NCBI GenBank assembly: GCA_015488885.1
Contig: WFMW01000054.1
Coordinates: 1-42,869, forward strand
Source: Gammaproteobacteria bacterium
GTDB taxonomy: Bacteria > Pseudomonadota > Gammaproteobacteria > SZUA-229
Direction: 5' to 3'
DNA length: 42,869 bases
The notes under the pieces are model-generated. The model worked only from the letters and a program-made list of their open reading frames with translations. It was not told where the DNA came from and ran no database searches. Below, piece after piece: positions 24,617 to 33,823 of this stretch. Made by a program: the position numbers and the translations under genes. The first letter of the stretch is position 1; every line of letters starts with the position of its first letter.

Positions 24617-24760
24617 CCCGAATATTTCACGGGAATGCTATAAATATGGCTTAACATAATGAATATACTAATAAATATTGGTATCAGAAAAACACACTAT
24701 GTACCTGTTGCTCGCTATGCAGTTTTTGTAAAAATCCTGCATTCCCATGAAATATTTGGG
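24617..24760. mobile_element. MITE copy 3 (144 bp, internally deleted, inverted), TCAA duplication
   Basis: The terminal repeats match the other two copies (CCCGAATATTTCACGGGAA left; CCCAAATATTTCATGGGAA right, read inward). TCAA flanks both ends (24613-24616, 24761-24764); because TCAA is not palindromic, the match is real evidence for a 4-bp duplication. The left two-thirds match copy 1 in reverse orientation (AACAT..ATGAATATACTAATAAATA); about 110-120 bp of the interior, including the hairpin, is missing. It inserted one base after the stop codon of the aldo/keto reductase gene. Confidence 0.88.
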
Positions 24761-24765
24761 TCAAG

Positions 24766-25542
24766 CTACATTGCATTAACAATTTCAATATTATGCATTA
24801 AATGTTGCGGATTAATCGTCCCCACAATCATACTGCTGACACCCGGCTGGCTGAGCACATGCGAAAAGGCCTTTTCGACCCCGCCACCACCTGCGGCACT
24901 GTCCGCATGACCGCTCTGCAGGCCTTTTTTAATCACTACGCCTTTATTCCGTTGTTTGGCTAATTCGAGCACAGGCAGGTCTTCATTGTTGCTCAGATTG
25001 GCGGTTGCCATTACCACATCCGTGTTTTCCACCACCCAACGCCCACCTTCAATGGTTTTGGTTGACATGCCATAGGCGCGGATCAGATCACGCTGTTTTA
25101 AGATTTCCAGCGCCTCGAATGCCTGTTCATTATTAATGATAGACATATCATTACCATCGGAATGTACCAGGACGACATCCACCTGATCACGCTTTAGCCG
25201 ACGCAGGCTCTGCTCCACACTGTGAATGGTGAAGTTGTAGGTAAAATCAAACCGCGAGTGGCCATTTTCAAATATCTCGCCAACTTTAGTCATTATTATC
25301 CAGTCGTGACGATTGGGCAGCAGTTCGCCCAGACGTTGTTCACTGCTGCCATAGGCCGGTGCGGTATCGATAAAGTTGATACCCTGTGACTGCGCCAGTT
25401 CAAGCAGTTCTGCCACGGCCCGATCATCCGGTATCTTGAAACCATGGGGGTATTTGACCTGCTGATTGCGACCAATTTTGACCGTGCCCAGGCCAAGCAC
25501 ACTCACTTCGATGCCGGTAGAACCCAGTTGGCGTTTATACAT
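24766..25542 (-). CDS. Aldo/keto reductase
   Basis: A 258-residue NAD(P)H-dependent oxidoreductase of the AKR barrel family. The catalytic tetrad can be seen: Asp and Tyr in INFIDTAPAYGSSEQRLGEL, Lys in WIIMTKVGEIF and His in VDVVLVHSDGND. The cofactor region is GVSSMIVGTINPQHLMHNIE. It is shorter than the 300-330 residues of many AKRs, with fewer loops, as in YdjG-like members. It starts 8 bp inside the preceding FAD oxidoreductase gene, so the two are co-translated and may act on the same metabolite. MITE copy 3 sits just past its stop. Confidence 0.9.
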   Translation of the reverse strand: MYKRQLGSTGIEVSVLGLGTVKIGRNQQVKYPHGFKIPDDRAVAELLELAQSQGINFIDTAPAYGSSEQRLGELLPNRHDWIIMTKVGEIFENGHSRFDFTYNFTIHSVEQSLRRLKRDQVDVVLVHSDGNDMSIINNEQAFEALEILKQRDLIRAYGMSTKTIEGGRWVVENTDVVMATANLSNNEDLPVLELAKQRNKGVVIKKGLQSGHADSAAGGGGVEKAFSHVLSQPGVSSMIVGTINPQHLMHNIEIVNAM

Positions 25543-26746
25543 TTTTCATCCATACGTCCGCTTCATTCCAGGGGAAATCAGCATAAGTGACTGACTCCCA
25601 GTTTGGCACGGAAAAGGCCGCTGTGGTTTTTTTCACCTGTTGCTGTATCTGCTCAATCAATGCATCAGCCAGTGCCGGAGCTAAGGCCAGTTTGGTTGGC
25701 CAGGCGGTAATGATATTGTCACTCTGTTCAATCGAAAAACTGTCCGGTCGGGTGCTGCCAGCTTTTTTAATTTCTGCACGATTAATTTCCAGCACGCCCC
25801 ATTGTGACTGCTTTAAATCCAGCCACGGAATCAGTTCAGCTAATTCTTTTTTGGCAGTACAGATTAAATCGGTATTACTTTTATGCACCCCGTCTTCAGC
25901 CAGCTGACCACCCAGATACCAGACTATATTACCATCCGCATCAAAATGCGAGGTGATAGTAATACGCGGGTTCACCGAAGCACCCAGGCAATGTGCATAG
26001 ACCCGGTCGGTTAAACCACCACGGACAATCACCATTTTCAGTGGCCGACGCTGCATCTGTGGTGTATTGTAATCAAAGCGTGACAGTAAATTTTCATTGC
26101 CTTCACCAGCCATTAATAATACAGACTGATAGTGAAAACGATAGTTTTCGCCACCTTGCGATGTCACCACAACCGAATCATTATCATGCTGCAAACTGTC
26201 TGTTTTGACTGGCAGAATATAATCTTTTAACGGTTCCGCGATGGCACGAATTACACTTAAGGTATTAAACACCGGTTCATCCAGTTGATAGAGCTGGCCG
26301 TTGAAGGCTTTATGCTGAAACAGTGATGGCAGTGCGGATTTTTTTACTTCGGTAGAACGGCTGTGCATTACCTTGCTGGCAAAAAAACCGGAGAGGCGTG
26401 AAGTTAAACGACGAGTCGACCATAGATAATGGGCATCGGAAAGCAACTCGGCTCTGGTTAAATCCAGCTCGCCGGTACCTTCATGACAGGCCCGCCACCT
26501 CGTCGGCATACTGGCAACAGCGGCTGATAACGCAGTCAGTTTTCCGGTAAGCGCGTATTTGGTGCCACCGTGAATAATGCCCTGCGCATAGCGGGTCTGG
26601 CCAGCGCCGAGTGCTTCGGCTTCCAGCAATATGGATTTATACCCTGCCTGATGCAAACGCGCCAGCGTCCATAACCCGGCGATACCACCGCCAATAACAA
26701 GCACATCGACATTAACCGTTGTTATTGAATTATCCACACTGTTCAT
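25535..26746 (-). CDS. FAD-dependent oxidoreductase (DAO / glycerol-3-phosphate dehydrogenase-like)
   Basis: A 403-residue flavoprotein. The N-terminus VLVIGGGIAGLWTLARLHQA and KSILLEAEALGAGQTRYAQG form the FAD-binding Rossmann fold with GxGxxG; YAQGIIHGGTKYA is the substrate-side loop seen in DAO-type enzymes. The substrate is unknown. It overlaps the aldo/keto reductase gene by 8 bp, which suggests a paired redox step. It is not a standard neighbour of LPS genes. Confidence 0.85.
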   Translation of the reverse strand: MNSVDNSITTVNVDVLVIGGGIAGLWTLARLHQAGYKSILLEAEALGAGQTRYAQGIIHGGTKYALTGKLTALSAAVASMPTRWRACHEGTGELDLTRAELLSDAHYLWSTRRLTSRLSGFFASKVMHSRSTEVKKSALPSLFQHKAFNGQLYQLDEPVFNTLSVIRAIAEPLKDYILPVKTDSLQHDNDSVVVTSQGGENYRFHYQSVLLMAGEGNENLLSRFDYNTPQMQRRPLKMVIVRGGLTDRVYAHCLGASVNPRITITSHFDADGNIVWYLGGQLAEDGVHKSNTDLICTAKKELAELIPWLDLKQSQWGVLEINRAEIKKAGSTRPDSFSIEQSDNIITAWPTKLALAPALADALIEQIQQQVKKTTAAFSVPNWESVTYADFPWNEADVWMKNV

Positions 26747-26813
26747 TAATGCCGTTGCCTATTTTTACTGCTAAAGATTTCTTATCAATCACTGCTATCG
26801 CGTTAATTGCAGA

Positions 26814-26926
26814 GAGACAGGCAGTGGTGGTCTTTTCCAGAACCGTTATACCGCATGGATGCGGTATACGAGCGTACATGGATGTATTTACAGCGTGTTA
26901 TGGAAAAGGCTGCCACTGTCTGTCTC
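26814..26926. repeat. Imperfect inverted-repeat element with an inner hairpin (113 bp)
   Basis: Arms of 29 bp at 26814-26842 and 26898-26926 are about 80 per cent complementary (GAGACAGGCAGTGG against CCACTGTCTGTCTC). Between them ATACCGCAT-GG-ATGCGGTAT (26848-26867) is a perfect 9-bp hairpin, followed by CGAGCGTACATGGATGTA and TTTACAGCGTG. No gene lies in 26747-26980. The compact nested structure suggests a REP/MITE-like genomic repeat or a structured RNA in the 3' region of hldE; only one copy is in this window. Confidence 0.65.
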
Positions 26927-26980
26927 GGTTAGCCTGATTGTATTCTCAGCCTGTTTTTACTGCTAATGATGACTGCCAAC

Positions 26981-28411
26981 TTAATTCTTTTCTTTTATGG
27001 ACTCAATAATTTTAGTGGTGGATATGCCATCAACATAAGTCAGCACCATTACCTGGCCACCAGCTTCACGCACACAGTTACCACCGGGAATTTTATCGAC
27101 CTCGTTGTCGCCGCCCTTGACCAGTATATCCGGTGCAATATCACAGATCAGCCGGGTGGGTTCGTCTTCTGCAAACGGCACCACCCAGTCTACACAGCGC
27201 AAGGCAGCCAGCATGCGCATACGGTTTTCGACTTTATTAACCGGGCGGTCTTTGCCCTTCAGCCGTCTGACGGTGTCGTCGATATTCACCGCCACCAGCA
27301 AACGGTCGCCCAGGGTTGCCGCCTGTTCCAGGTAGGTGACATGACCGGCATGCAGAATATCAAAACAGCCGTTGGTCATAACAACGGTTTCGCCCCGTGA
27401 ACGGCAGATATCGATAACTGAGTGTAACTCGGCTTCATCCAGCACACCATGTTCGGTACTCACCGTATTCTGCTGAATTTCTGTTTCCAGTTCCTTGATG
27501 CTGACACTGGCGGTCCCCGATTTGCCGACAACAATCCCGGCAGCCAGGTTTGACAGCCACATCGCCCGTTCCAGTGAAACATCTGCGCCCAGAGCTGCCG
27601 CCAGTGTGGAAATAACCGTATCACCGGCACCGGTTACATCAAAGACTTCACGTGCCTGAGTTGGCAGGTGCACGGCATCAAAGCCCTGTTGCATCAGGCT
27701 CATACCATGTTCACTACGCGTCACCAGCAACGCCTCGATATGATATTGCTTCGCTAATGCATCGGCTTGTGAAACCAGCTCGTCCACACTGTCACAACGC
27801 CCGACAACAGCTTCAAATTCGGACAAATTCGGGGTAATCAATGTTGCCCCGCTATAAGGTTCAAAATCGCTTCCTTTGGGGTCCACCAGCACCGGAATAG
27901 CTTGTGCATTGCACATCGCAATCAGTTTGTTTACCTGTCGCAAGCTGCCCTTGCCATAATCGGAACACACCACAATATTGAATTCGCCCAGCAACTCAGC
28001 AAACTTTTCTTCCAGACCGGACAGGTCACTGCCGATAAAACCGTCTTCAAAATCCAGCCGCATTAACTGTTGTGAACGGCTCATTACGCGTAATTTAGTC
28101 ACCGTGGCATTTTCCGGCATACGGACAAATTGTGTCTTAACCTGTGCCTGTTGCAATAAATTTTCCAGAATTTGTGCCGCTTCATCATCACCACACAGAC
28201 CCAGTACCGTGCAATGCGCACCCAGCGCAGCAATATTCAGCGCCACATTACAGGCACCACCGGCACGCTCTTCATTCTGCCTGACATGCACCACCGGTAC
28301 CGGAGCTTCGGGTGAAATGCGTTCAGTGGGGCCATGCCAGTAACGATCCAGCATTAAATCACCCACCACCAGTATCCGGGCATTTTCAAACGATGGTAAT
28401 TGCATAGTCAT
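26981..28411 (-). CDS. hldE: Bifunctional heptose-7-phosphate kinase / heptose-1-phosphate adenylyltransferase
   Basis: The 476-residue enzyme makes ADP-heptose for the lipopolysaccharide inner core, used by WaaF. The N-terminal ribokinase-fold kinase (about residues 1-320) has ILVVGDLMLDRYWHGPTERI and the VFDVTGAGDTVISTLAAALG catalytic motif. The C-terminal nucleotidyltransferase (about 345-476) starts VVMTNGCFDILHAGHVTYLE with the HxGH motif and ends with the GIST-TKIIE segment. Length matches E. coli HldE (477). It lies downstream of the zinc-finger gene on the same strand. Confidence 0.97.
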   Translation of the reverse strand: MTMQLPSFENARILVVGDLMLDRYWHGPTERISPEAPVPVVHVRQNEERAGGACNVALNIAALGAHCTVLGLCGDDEAAQILENLLQQAQVKTQFVRMPENATVTKLRVMSRSQQLMRLDFEDGFIGSDLSGLEEKFAELLGEFNIVVCSDYGKGSLRQVNKLIAMCNAQAIPVLVDPKGSDFEPYSGATLITPNLSEFEAVVGRCDSVDELVSQADALAKQYHIEALLVTRSEHGMSLMQQGFDAVHLPTQAREVFDVTGAGDTVISTLAAALGADVSLERAMWLSNLAAGIVVGKSGTASVSIKELETEIQQNTVSTEHGVLDEAELHSVIDICRSRGETVVMTNGCFDILHAGHVTYLEQAATLGDRLLVAVNIDDTVRRLKGKDRPVNKVENRMRMLAALRCVDWVVPFAEDEPTRLICDIAPDILVKGGDNEVDKIPGGNCVREAGGQVMVLTYVDGISTTKIIESIKEKN

Positions 28412-28464
28412 GGATTTATTATTTTACTTTCAGCCAGAAAAATGGTCAGTCTAGTCTGTCAGAC

Positions 28465-28674
28465 TTAATCCACCAGATGGTATTCACAGCCACAGTAGGG
28501 GCATTTTGCCACCCCGGTCACTTCCACCGGAATATAGACCTGAGGGTGTGAATTCCACAGACTGGAACCCTGCAATGGACAATGTAATGGCAACACATCG
28601 CGGGTTACTTCATACACCATAGAATCATTAGGTATATCCATATCGTCACGTTCAGCTGTATGGGGGTTTGGCAT
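28465..28674 (-). CDS. CHCC-type zinc-finger protein
   Basis: A 69-residue protein ending QVYIPVEVTGVAKCPYCGCE and YHLVD, with an upstream LHCPLQGSSLWNSHPQ. The Cys, His and CxxC pattern matches the zf-CHCC family, related to the NDUFS6 subunit of complex I and found beside ilvE in gammaproteobacteria. It should bind one zinc; its role is unknown. It starts 3 bp after the ilvE stop, so it is almost certainly translated from the same transcript. Confidence 0.88.
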   Translation of the reverse strand: MPNPHTAERDDMDIPNDSMVYEVTRDVLPLHCPLQGSSLWNSHPQVYIPVEVTGVAKCPYCGCEYHLVD

Positions 28675-28677
28675 TAT

Positions 28678-29613
28678 TTACTCCTGCTCGATAACCGGTG
28701 TCAGCCAGCTATCATCAATAACCAGGCGGCCATGCACCAGGTCAAAATACATTTTCTGTAATGTTTCTGTCACCGGGCCGCGACTACCCTGACCAATCGT
28801 GCGATTATCAACTTCACGAATCGGGGTAACTTCGGCGGCGGTACCGGTAAAAAAGGCTTCGTCGGCAATATAAACTTCGTCTCGGGTAATTCGTTTTTCG
28901 CGCACTTCGTAACCGGCTTTTTCAGCCAGGGCAAATAAGGTGCTACGGGTAATACCGTTTAATGCCGAGGTTAAATCCGGCGTATACAGCACATTATTTT
29001 TTACCAGAAAAATATTTTCACCGGTACCTTCGGCCACATAACCTTCATTATCCAGCAACATGGACTCATCATAACCATCGGCGACTGCCTCCTGCAATGC
29101 CAGCATGGAATTAATATAATGCCCGTTGGCCTTGGCCTTGCACATGCTGATATTAACATGATGACGGGTAAAGGATGAGGTACGGATACGAATCCCCTGC
29201 TCAATGGCATCCTTACCCAGATACGCACCCCATTCCCAGGCCGCGACGATGACATGTACCCGTAAATTATCCGCACGAATCCCCATGCCTTCCGAACCGT
29301 AAAAACACATCGGACGAATATAGGCCGTTTGCAGCTTATTTTCCCGCACCGCCATGCGCTGGGCTGCATTAATGGTGGCTTTGTCGAAGGGTATTTTTAT
29401 CTGCATGATATGTGCAGAATCAAACAGCCGGTCGGTATGTGCCTGTAACCTGAAAATAGAGGTGCCCTGCTGCGCATTGTACGCACGTACGCCTTCAAAC
29501 ACGCCCATACCATAATGCAAGGTGTGAGTCAGGACGTGGACTTTGGCTTCGCGCCAGGGAACCAGTTCCCCGTCAAACCAGATAAAGCCGTCTCTATCCG
29601 CCATGGATTGCAT
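28678..29613 (-). CDS. ilvE: Branched-chain amino acid aminotransferase
   Basis: A 311-residue PLP enzyme of fold type IV that interconverts Leu/Ile/Val and their 2-oxo acids. It shows DGFIWFDGELVPWREAKVHV and LTHTLHYGMGVFEGVRAYN at the N-terminus, the PLP-lysine region SMCKAKANGHYINSMLALQE, and EGTGENIFLVKNN and EAFFTGTAAEVTPIREVD further on. The ATG at 29613 (MQSMADRDG) has GGGAG six bases upstream; a TTG five codons earlier is rejected. Gene order glnE-ilvE-zinc finger-hldE is conserved in many gammaproteobacteria. Confidence 0.96.
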   Translation of the reverse strand: MQSMADRDGFIWFDGELVPWREAKVHVLTHTLHYGMGVFEGVRAYNAQQGTSIFRLQAHTDRLFDSAHIMQIKIPFDKATINAAQRMAVRENKLQTAYIRPMCFYGSEGMGIRADNLRVHVIVAAWEWGAYLGKDAIEQGIRIRTSSFTRHHVNISMCKAKANGHYINSMLALQEAVADGYDESMLLDNEGYVAEGTGENIFLVKNNVLYTPDLTSALNGITRSTLFALAEKAGYEVREKRITRDEVYIADEAFFTGTAAEVTPIREVDNRTIGQGSRGPVTETLQKMYFDLVHGRLVIDDSWLTPVIEQE

Positions 29614-29641
29614 AATTTTCTCCCGCAATATTGGTAACTGC

Positions 29642-32626
29642 TCAGCAAGCAGTCGATGAACCGTTTTCCGGCAGCATTATATGCTGCCAGATAGTTTTTA
29701 CGTTATGACGATGGGCAGCCAGCTCACTGACATCAACGTCACATTGCAGACTCTGCCAGTTTTTCAGCTTGCGCAAATAACGGTAAGCAGCTGTGAGCTG
29801 TGCGGCCTGTTCTGTATTAAACCAGCCGACTTTACCGGTACCGGTTTCAGCTGTAGCCGTCGCCGATTTGACCAGTAACGGTATCAGCCTGGAGGTTGCC
29901 GTTGGCCAGACACATTGCCTGCCTGACGGTGCGCACCACAGTACGCCGGCCTGCACCATAAATTCTATATCCAGCAGACCACCGATGTCCTGTTTAACAT
30001 CGAAGCCAGGTTTTTTTGCGGCCAGATGCTGACGCATTTTTTCACGCATGGTGACAATATTCTGCAATAAGCTGTCCCTGTTTTCTGCCCGTCTCAATAC
30101 TTTGCAGCGAATTCTATCAAATTCCGACTCAACATGGGGGCTTCCACTGACAAATCGGGCACGAATTAATGCCTGGTGCTCCCATGTCCAGGCTTTATCA
30201 AGCTGATAACGTTCAAACGCAGCGATACTGCTTACCAGCAGACCGGACTGCCCATCCGGGCGTAGACGCGTGTCGGTAGCATATAAAATACCGGCATAGG
30301 TCGGGGTACTGAGCAGATGAATCAGCCGCTGCGCCACCCGCGCAAAAAACCGCTGATTATCGATACTGTCGGTACCTGCTGTCTGCTGATGCTGACCGCG
30401 ACTATCATGCAGAAAGATAATATCCAGATCGGAATCATAGCCCAGTTCATAGCCACCGAGTTTGCCATAAGCAATAATCGACAACACCGGTTTATGGATA
30501 TGCCCGTTTGCAAGCACACATTGTGGTTCGCCATAGCGTTCCAGCATTGACTGCCAGGCCAGTTGCAGCGCCTGTTTCAGAATCACATCAGCGATCGAAG
30601 TCAGCCGGTCTGCCACTGTTTCAACTGGCAACTGATAGAATACATCCAGTATCGCCACATTGAAAACCTGCTGGCGTTTGAACTGGCGCAACCTGTCCAT
30701 CTGCTCACCAAGCAGATTTTCCGCATGTTCGGCACCAATATGTTTTAACTGCTGCTGCAATTGCCTGGCCAGCTGAGGCTCCTCCGCTGGCGGGCTGAAC
30801 AAATCATCGGTATTTAGCAGGCTGTCCAGCAACAGGGGATAGCGGGCAATATTTTGCGCAAACCAGTCGCCGGCATGACATAAACGTAACAATAACTGCT
30901 GTAACGGCGGATGTTCGTTTAACATAAGCAGATAAACCAAACGCCCGGCCACAGACTGCAGAATACGCAATACACGCGAGACCAGCCGTTCCGCCTGTGT
31001 ATAAGTAACCGCTGCCGTCAGCAGGCTTGATAACAGAGGCAACAGGCTGTGTCGCCCTGCTGTTTCCAGGTGTTTAATGCGGGTATCATCACGAAACCAT
31101 AACAACTGTTTTAAAACATCCGCAGCAGCGGCATAACCCAGCGCCGATAACCATGTGGCCAGTTCAGCACTATTATCGGTATCCTGCCAGAATAAAACCA
31201 GTGCCTCTGCGGGTACGCGGGGTTTAATCTGCCCGGCCATGTCTGCGTCTGCTATCTCGGTCGCTATTAACTGCGAAAATATCCGGGCAACAAAATGTTG
31301 CTGCGCTTGCAGTTGTTGTAACAGACTTTCCCAGTTAACAACATCCATAGCCAGACACAGGCGCAGGCGATTTAAAACCTCAGCGGGCAAACTGTGTGTC
31401 TGGCTGTCATATTGCATTTGCAGGCGATTTTCCAGACGACGCAAAAAACCGTAGGCAGCGATCAACGATTCACTTTCCCCCTGGCGGATATAGCCTTTCT
31501 GACTCAACAATCGCAATACGGCCACAATCCCACGCACCCGCAGTTCGGCATCACGACCACCACGAAGTAACTGAAACGTCTGCCCGATAAATTCAATTTC
31601 ACGAATCCCGCCATGACCAAGTTTGATATTATGTTTCATACCACGGGTTTTAACCTGGGCGTTGATCAGCGCTTTCATTTCACGGATGGACGCAAAGGCG
31701 GTGTAATCGAGATAACGCCGGTAAATAAACGGGGTTAATATTGCCTGCAGGCTTGCTCTGTGTTCAGCCCGGCCAGTGATAATACGTGCCTTGACCATCG
31801 CATAACGTTCCCAGTTACGCCCCTGTGACTGGTAGTAATTTTCCATTGCTGAAAAACTCATCACCAGCGCACCGCTGCTGCCGTAAGGTCGTAACCGGGT
31901 GTCCACGCGATAGACAAAACCATCCCCGGTTATTTCATGAAGATAACGAATGAGTTTTTTTGCTACCCACAAAAAATATTCATGGTATGAAGTACGTTGC
32001 GGCCCGCTGGTTTCACCCGTTTCAGGATAGGCAAAAATCAGATCGATATCCGAGGAAAAGTTCAACTCGCGTCCGCCCATCTTCCCCATAGCCAGTACAA
32101 GCATGGATTGTGCCAGCCCCCGTGAATCAACCGGTTGACCAAATCGCCGCACGCTTTGGGTTTCAATATAATGCAAAGTCTGCACCACAAAAGTTTCCGC
32201 CAGGTCACTGAGTTCGTATAAAATCTGCTTCACGTCAGCACACCGGCTTAAATCCCGCCAGCCGATGCGCAGCATTTCCCTGTTGCGTAACTGCCTCAAT
32301 ACCCGCATCACGTCCGCGTCATTATGGCCGGTATTTTCCAGCTGTAAAGCAATCATCTTCCGGTAATCACGCAAACAGCGGTCGGTATAAATATTTTCTG
32401 CCAGCAGATCGAACAGCCAGTCAGGGTGACGGATACAGGTTCGGGCAATAAAATCACTACAGGCCCAGATTTTCCCCAGCAGGGCTAAATCGATACCGAC
32501 TGCCGGATCGAGCTGATGCTTGTGACAGGCCTGCTGCCAGTCATCCCAATAATGCTGAAGCGTTTGATGAAGTGCAGCAGGAACCTGTTTGCACAGTTCA
32601 GCATACAAAGTAATTGATCGAATCAT
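29642..32626 (-). CDS. glnE: Bifunctional glutamine synthetase adenylyltransferase/deadenylase
   Basis: A 994-residue protein that attaches AMP to glutamine synthetase and removes it, setting nitrogen assimilation in response to PII and glutamine. Both nucleotidyltransferase cores are visible: LAMGKMGGRELNFSSDIDLI near residue 180 (deadenylase) and IAYGKLGGYELGYDSDLDII near residue 700 (adenylyltransferase), each with the GxxGxxELxxxSDxD metal motif and its helical follow-on. Length is a little above E. coli GlnE (946). It lies upstream of ilvE and is likely co-transcribed with it. Confidence 0.97.
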   Translation of the reverse strand: MIRSITLYAELCKQVPAALHQTLQHYWDDWQQACHKHQLDPAVGIDLALLGKIWACSDFIARTCIRHPDWLFDLLAENIYTDRCLRDYRKMIALQLENTGHNDADVMRVLRQLRNREMLRIGWRDLSRCADVKQILYELSDLAETFVVQTLHYIETQSVRRFGQPVDSRGLAQSMLVLAMGKMGGRELNFSSDIDLIFAYPETGETSGPQRTSYHEYFLWVAKKLIRYLHEITGDGFVYRVDTRLRPYGSSGALVMSFSAMENYYQSQGRNWERYAMVKARIITGRAEHRASLQAILTPFIYRRYLDYTAFASIREMKALINAQVKTRGMKHNIKLGHGGIREIEFIGQTFQLLRGGRDAELRVRGIVAVLRLLSQKGYIRQGESESLIAAYGFLRRLENRLQMQYDSQTHSLPAEVLNRLRLCLAMDVVNWESLLQQLQAQQHFVARIFSQLIATEIADADMAGQIKPRVPAEALVLFWQDTDNSAELATWLSALGYAAAADVLKQLLWFRDDTRIKHLETAGRHSLLPLLSSLLTAAVTYTQAERLVSRVLRILQSVAGRLVYLLMLNEHPPLQQLLLRLCHAGDWFAQNIARYPLLLDSLLNTDDLFSPPAEEPQLARQLQQQLKHIGAEHAENLLGEQMDRLRQFKRQQVFNVAILDVFYQLPVETVADRLTSIADVILKQALQLAWQSMLERYGEPQCVLANGHIHKPVLSIIAYGKLGGYELGYDSDLDIIFLHDSRGQHQQTAGTDSIDNQRFFARVAQRLIHLLSTPTYAGILYATDTRLRPDGQSGLLVSSIAAFERYQLDKAWTWEHQALIRARFVSGSPHVESEFDRIRCKVLRRAENRDSLLQNIVTMREKMRQHLAAKKPGFDVKQDIGGLLDIEFMVQAGVLWCAPSGRQCVWPTATSRLIPLLVKSATATAETGTGKVGWFNTEQAAQLTAAYRYLRKLKNWQSLQCDVDVSELAAHRHNVKTIWQHIMLPENGSSTAC

Positions 32627-32949
32627 GGCGCATGCTTTTTTTGTGATGATTTCACTATTTTTTATGCACCCATCATACCATAAATGAATATATCTTATTG
32701 TTTCTGTTATTAATTTACTTTTTTTGATGCAGTCATACGTAACTGCCCCAGAAGCTTGTCCAGAGTACAGATATATGCACCTTTGAAGCTATTTTTTCCG
32801 GGGACACAATACTTAATGAACCTCTGAACAAATCTGAACACGGCAGATTGAGAACCCGTATTTTTCAGCGCAAGGCACTAAGTGACTGGAATAGTTATAG
32901 CCTGGTAATGCTGCCATGAAATAGCCGGGTTAGTTACCAGATTTTAACT
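32627..32949. other. Intergenic region with a decayed MITE-like end and a short open frame
   Basis: 32855-32929 begins CCCGTATTTTTCAG and ends CATGAAATAGCCGGG, resembling the MITE ends at 22.8-24.8 kb but with non-matching flanks (AGAA and TTAG), so it looks like an old remnant. On the minus strand, 32710-32880 is open for about 57 codons with no start (SQSAVFRFVQRFIKYC, FKGAYICTLDKLLGQL) and ends at a TAA; it may be the tail of a decayed transposase or other gene, which I cannot name. No intact gene is seen. Confidence 0.4.
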
Positions 32950-33759
32950 TTAACAGTTTAAAATACCATAATGACAGGCTCCTTCAATCACACCACTGGT
33001 ATAATATCCATTCAGCCCCCTGAAATTCCCTTTTGCGAAATATATTTTCAAATCAGGATTCTGGTGTATAGCTTTTTTTATATTTTCGACTAATTGTTCA
33101 TCAGCATTTTTTACCAGGACACCACGAAATCCTGCTGTTAGAGGGAAGATATCGTTACCGCTGTCGCCGCAAAAGACAACATCCTCTTTCGCGACACCGT
33201 ACTCTTCTGCCACATACTCCAGGGCGGTCTGTTTGGTCGCGCTTGCCGGTAAAAAATCGAGCAGCCCCGTGCCATTCTGGGAATCAAAACTGTATATGAT
33301 GACTTCATCAAATTTTCCCTTCACTTGCTCATCTACTTTTTTTAATAGCTGATCTTTTTTTTCATGGTCTACATAATAACTTTGTTTGAACTGGTTCTGA
33401 TGTTGTTTTTCCTGTTCCTGCATGGCATCAATCCCGGCAACGGCATCCCTTATTGCTATGGCATCCCAGCGCGGACTTTCTTTCTTTACCTGTTCAATCC
33501 AGCCTTCATCAAACGTCCATTTACCATTCTCATATTTTCTAATTGAAGTGCCGACATCAGCGCACAGAATATCAGGGTATCTGACGCCAAATTCTTTTAT
33601 CGCATTCTCGGTAAGAGCAAGATTCCGCCCTGTTACATAAACGGTGAGTACATCGTGTTTTTCTGTCAGCTCATTAAACAGGCTGATGGCTTTATCATCA
33701 CTCTGCCAACGGCCATTTGGCAGCAACGTTCTGTCTAAATCTGTTGCTAATATTTTCAT
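32950..33759 (-). CDS. Sucrose-6F-phosphate phosphatase (HAD-IIB)
   Basis: A 269-residue HAD hydrolase expected to release sucrose from sucrose-6F-phosphate. All four HAD motifs are visible: DLDRTLLPNG (motif I nucleophile Asp), YVTGRN (II), SATKQTALEY (III lysine) and FCGDSGNDIF (IV). The end, GLNGYYTSGVIEGACHYG, is typical of sucrose-phosphate phosphatases. A GAGGATC ribosome site precedes the ATG. It is the last gene of a three-gene minus-strand cluster with a GH13 enzyme and sucrose-phosphate synthase. A related glucosyl-phosphate substrate is a lesser possibility. Confidence 0.88.
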   Translation of the reverse strand: MKILATDLDRTLLPNGRWQSDDKAISLFNELTEKHDVLTVYVTGRNLALTENAIKEFGVRYPDILCADVGTSIRKYENGKWTFDEGWIEQVKKESPRWDAIAIRDAVAGIDAMQEQEKQHQNQFKQSYYVDHEKKDQLLKKVDEQVKGKFDEVIIYSFDSQNGTGLLDFLPASATKQTALEYVAEEYGVAKEDVVFCGDSGNDIFPLTAGFRGVLVKNADEQLVENIKKAIHQNPDLKIYFAKGNFRGLNGYYTSGVIEGACHYGILNC

Positions 33760-33823
33760 ATTGATCCTCTACTAAAAAACTGACTCTGTTCACGTATTAG
33801 CGTCCTGTATTTTTCTGTTTTTG

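Noticed and set aside
22839-24760. A composite transposon carrying higBA between MITE copies 1 and 2
   Set aside because: Each copy has its own 4-bp target duplication, and copy 2 demonstrably inserted alone into yafQ, so the copies arrived separately.
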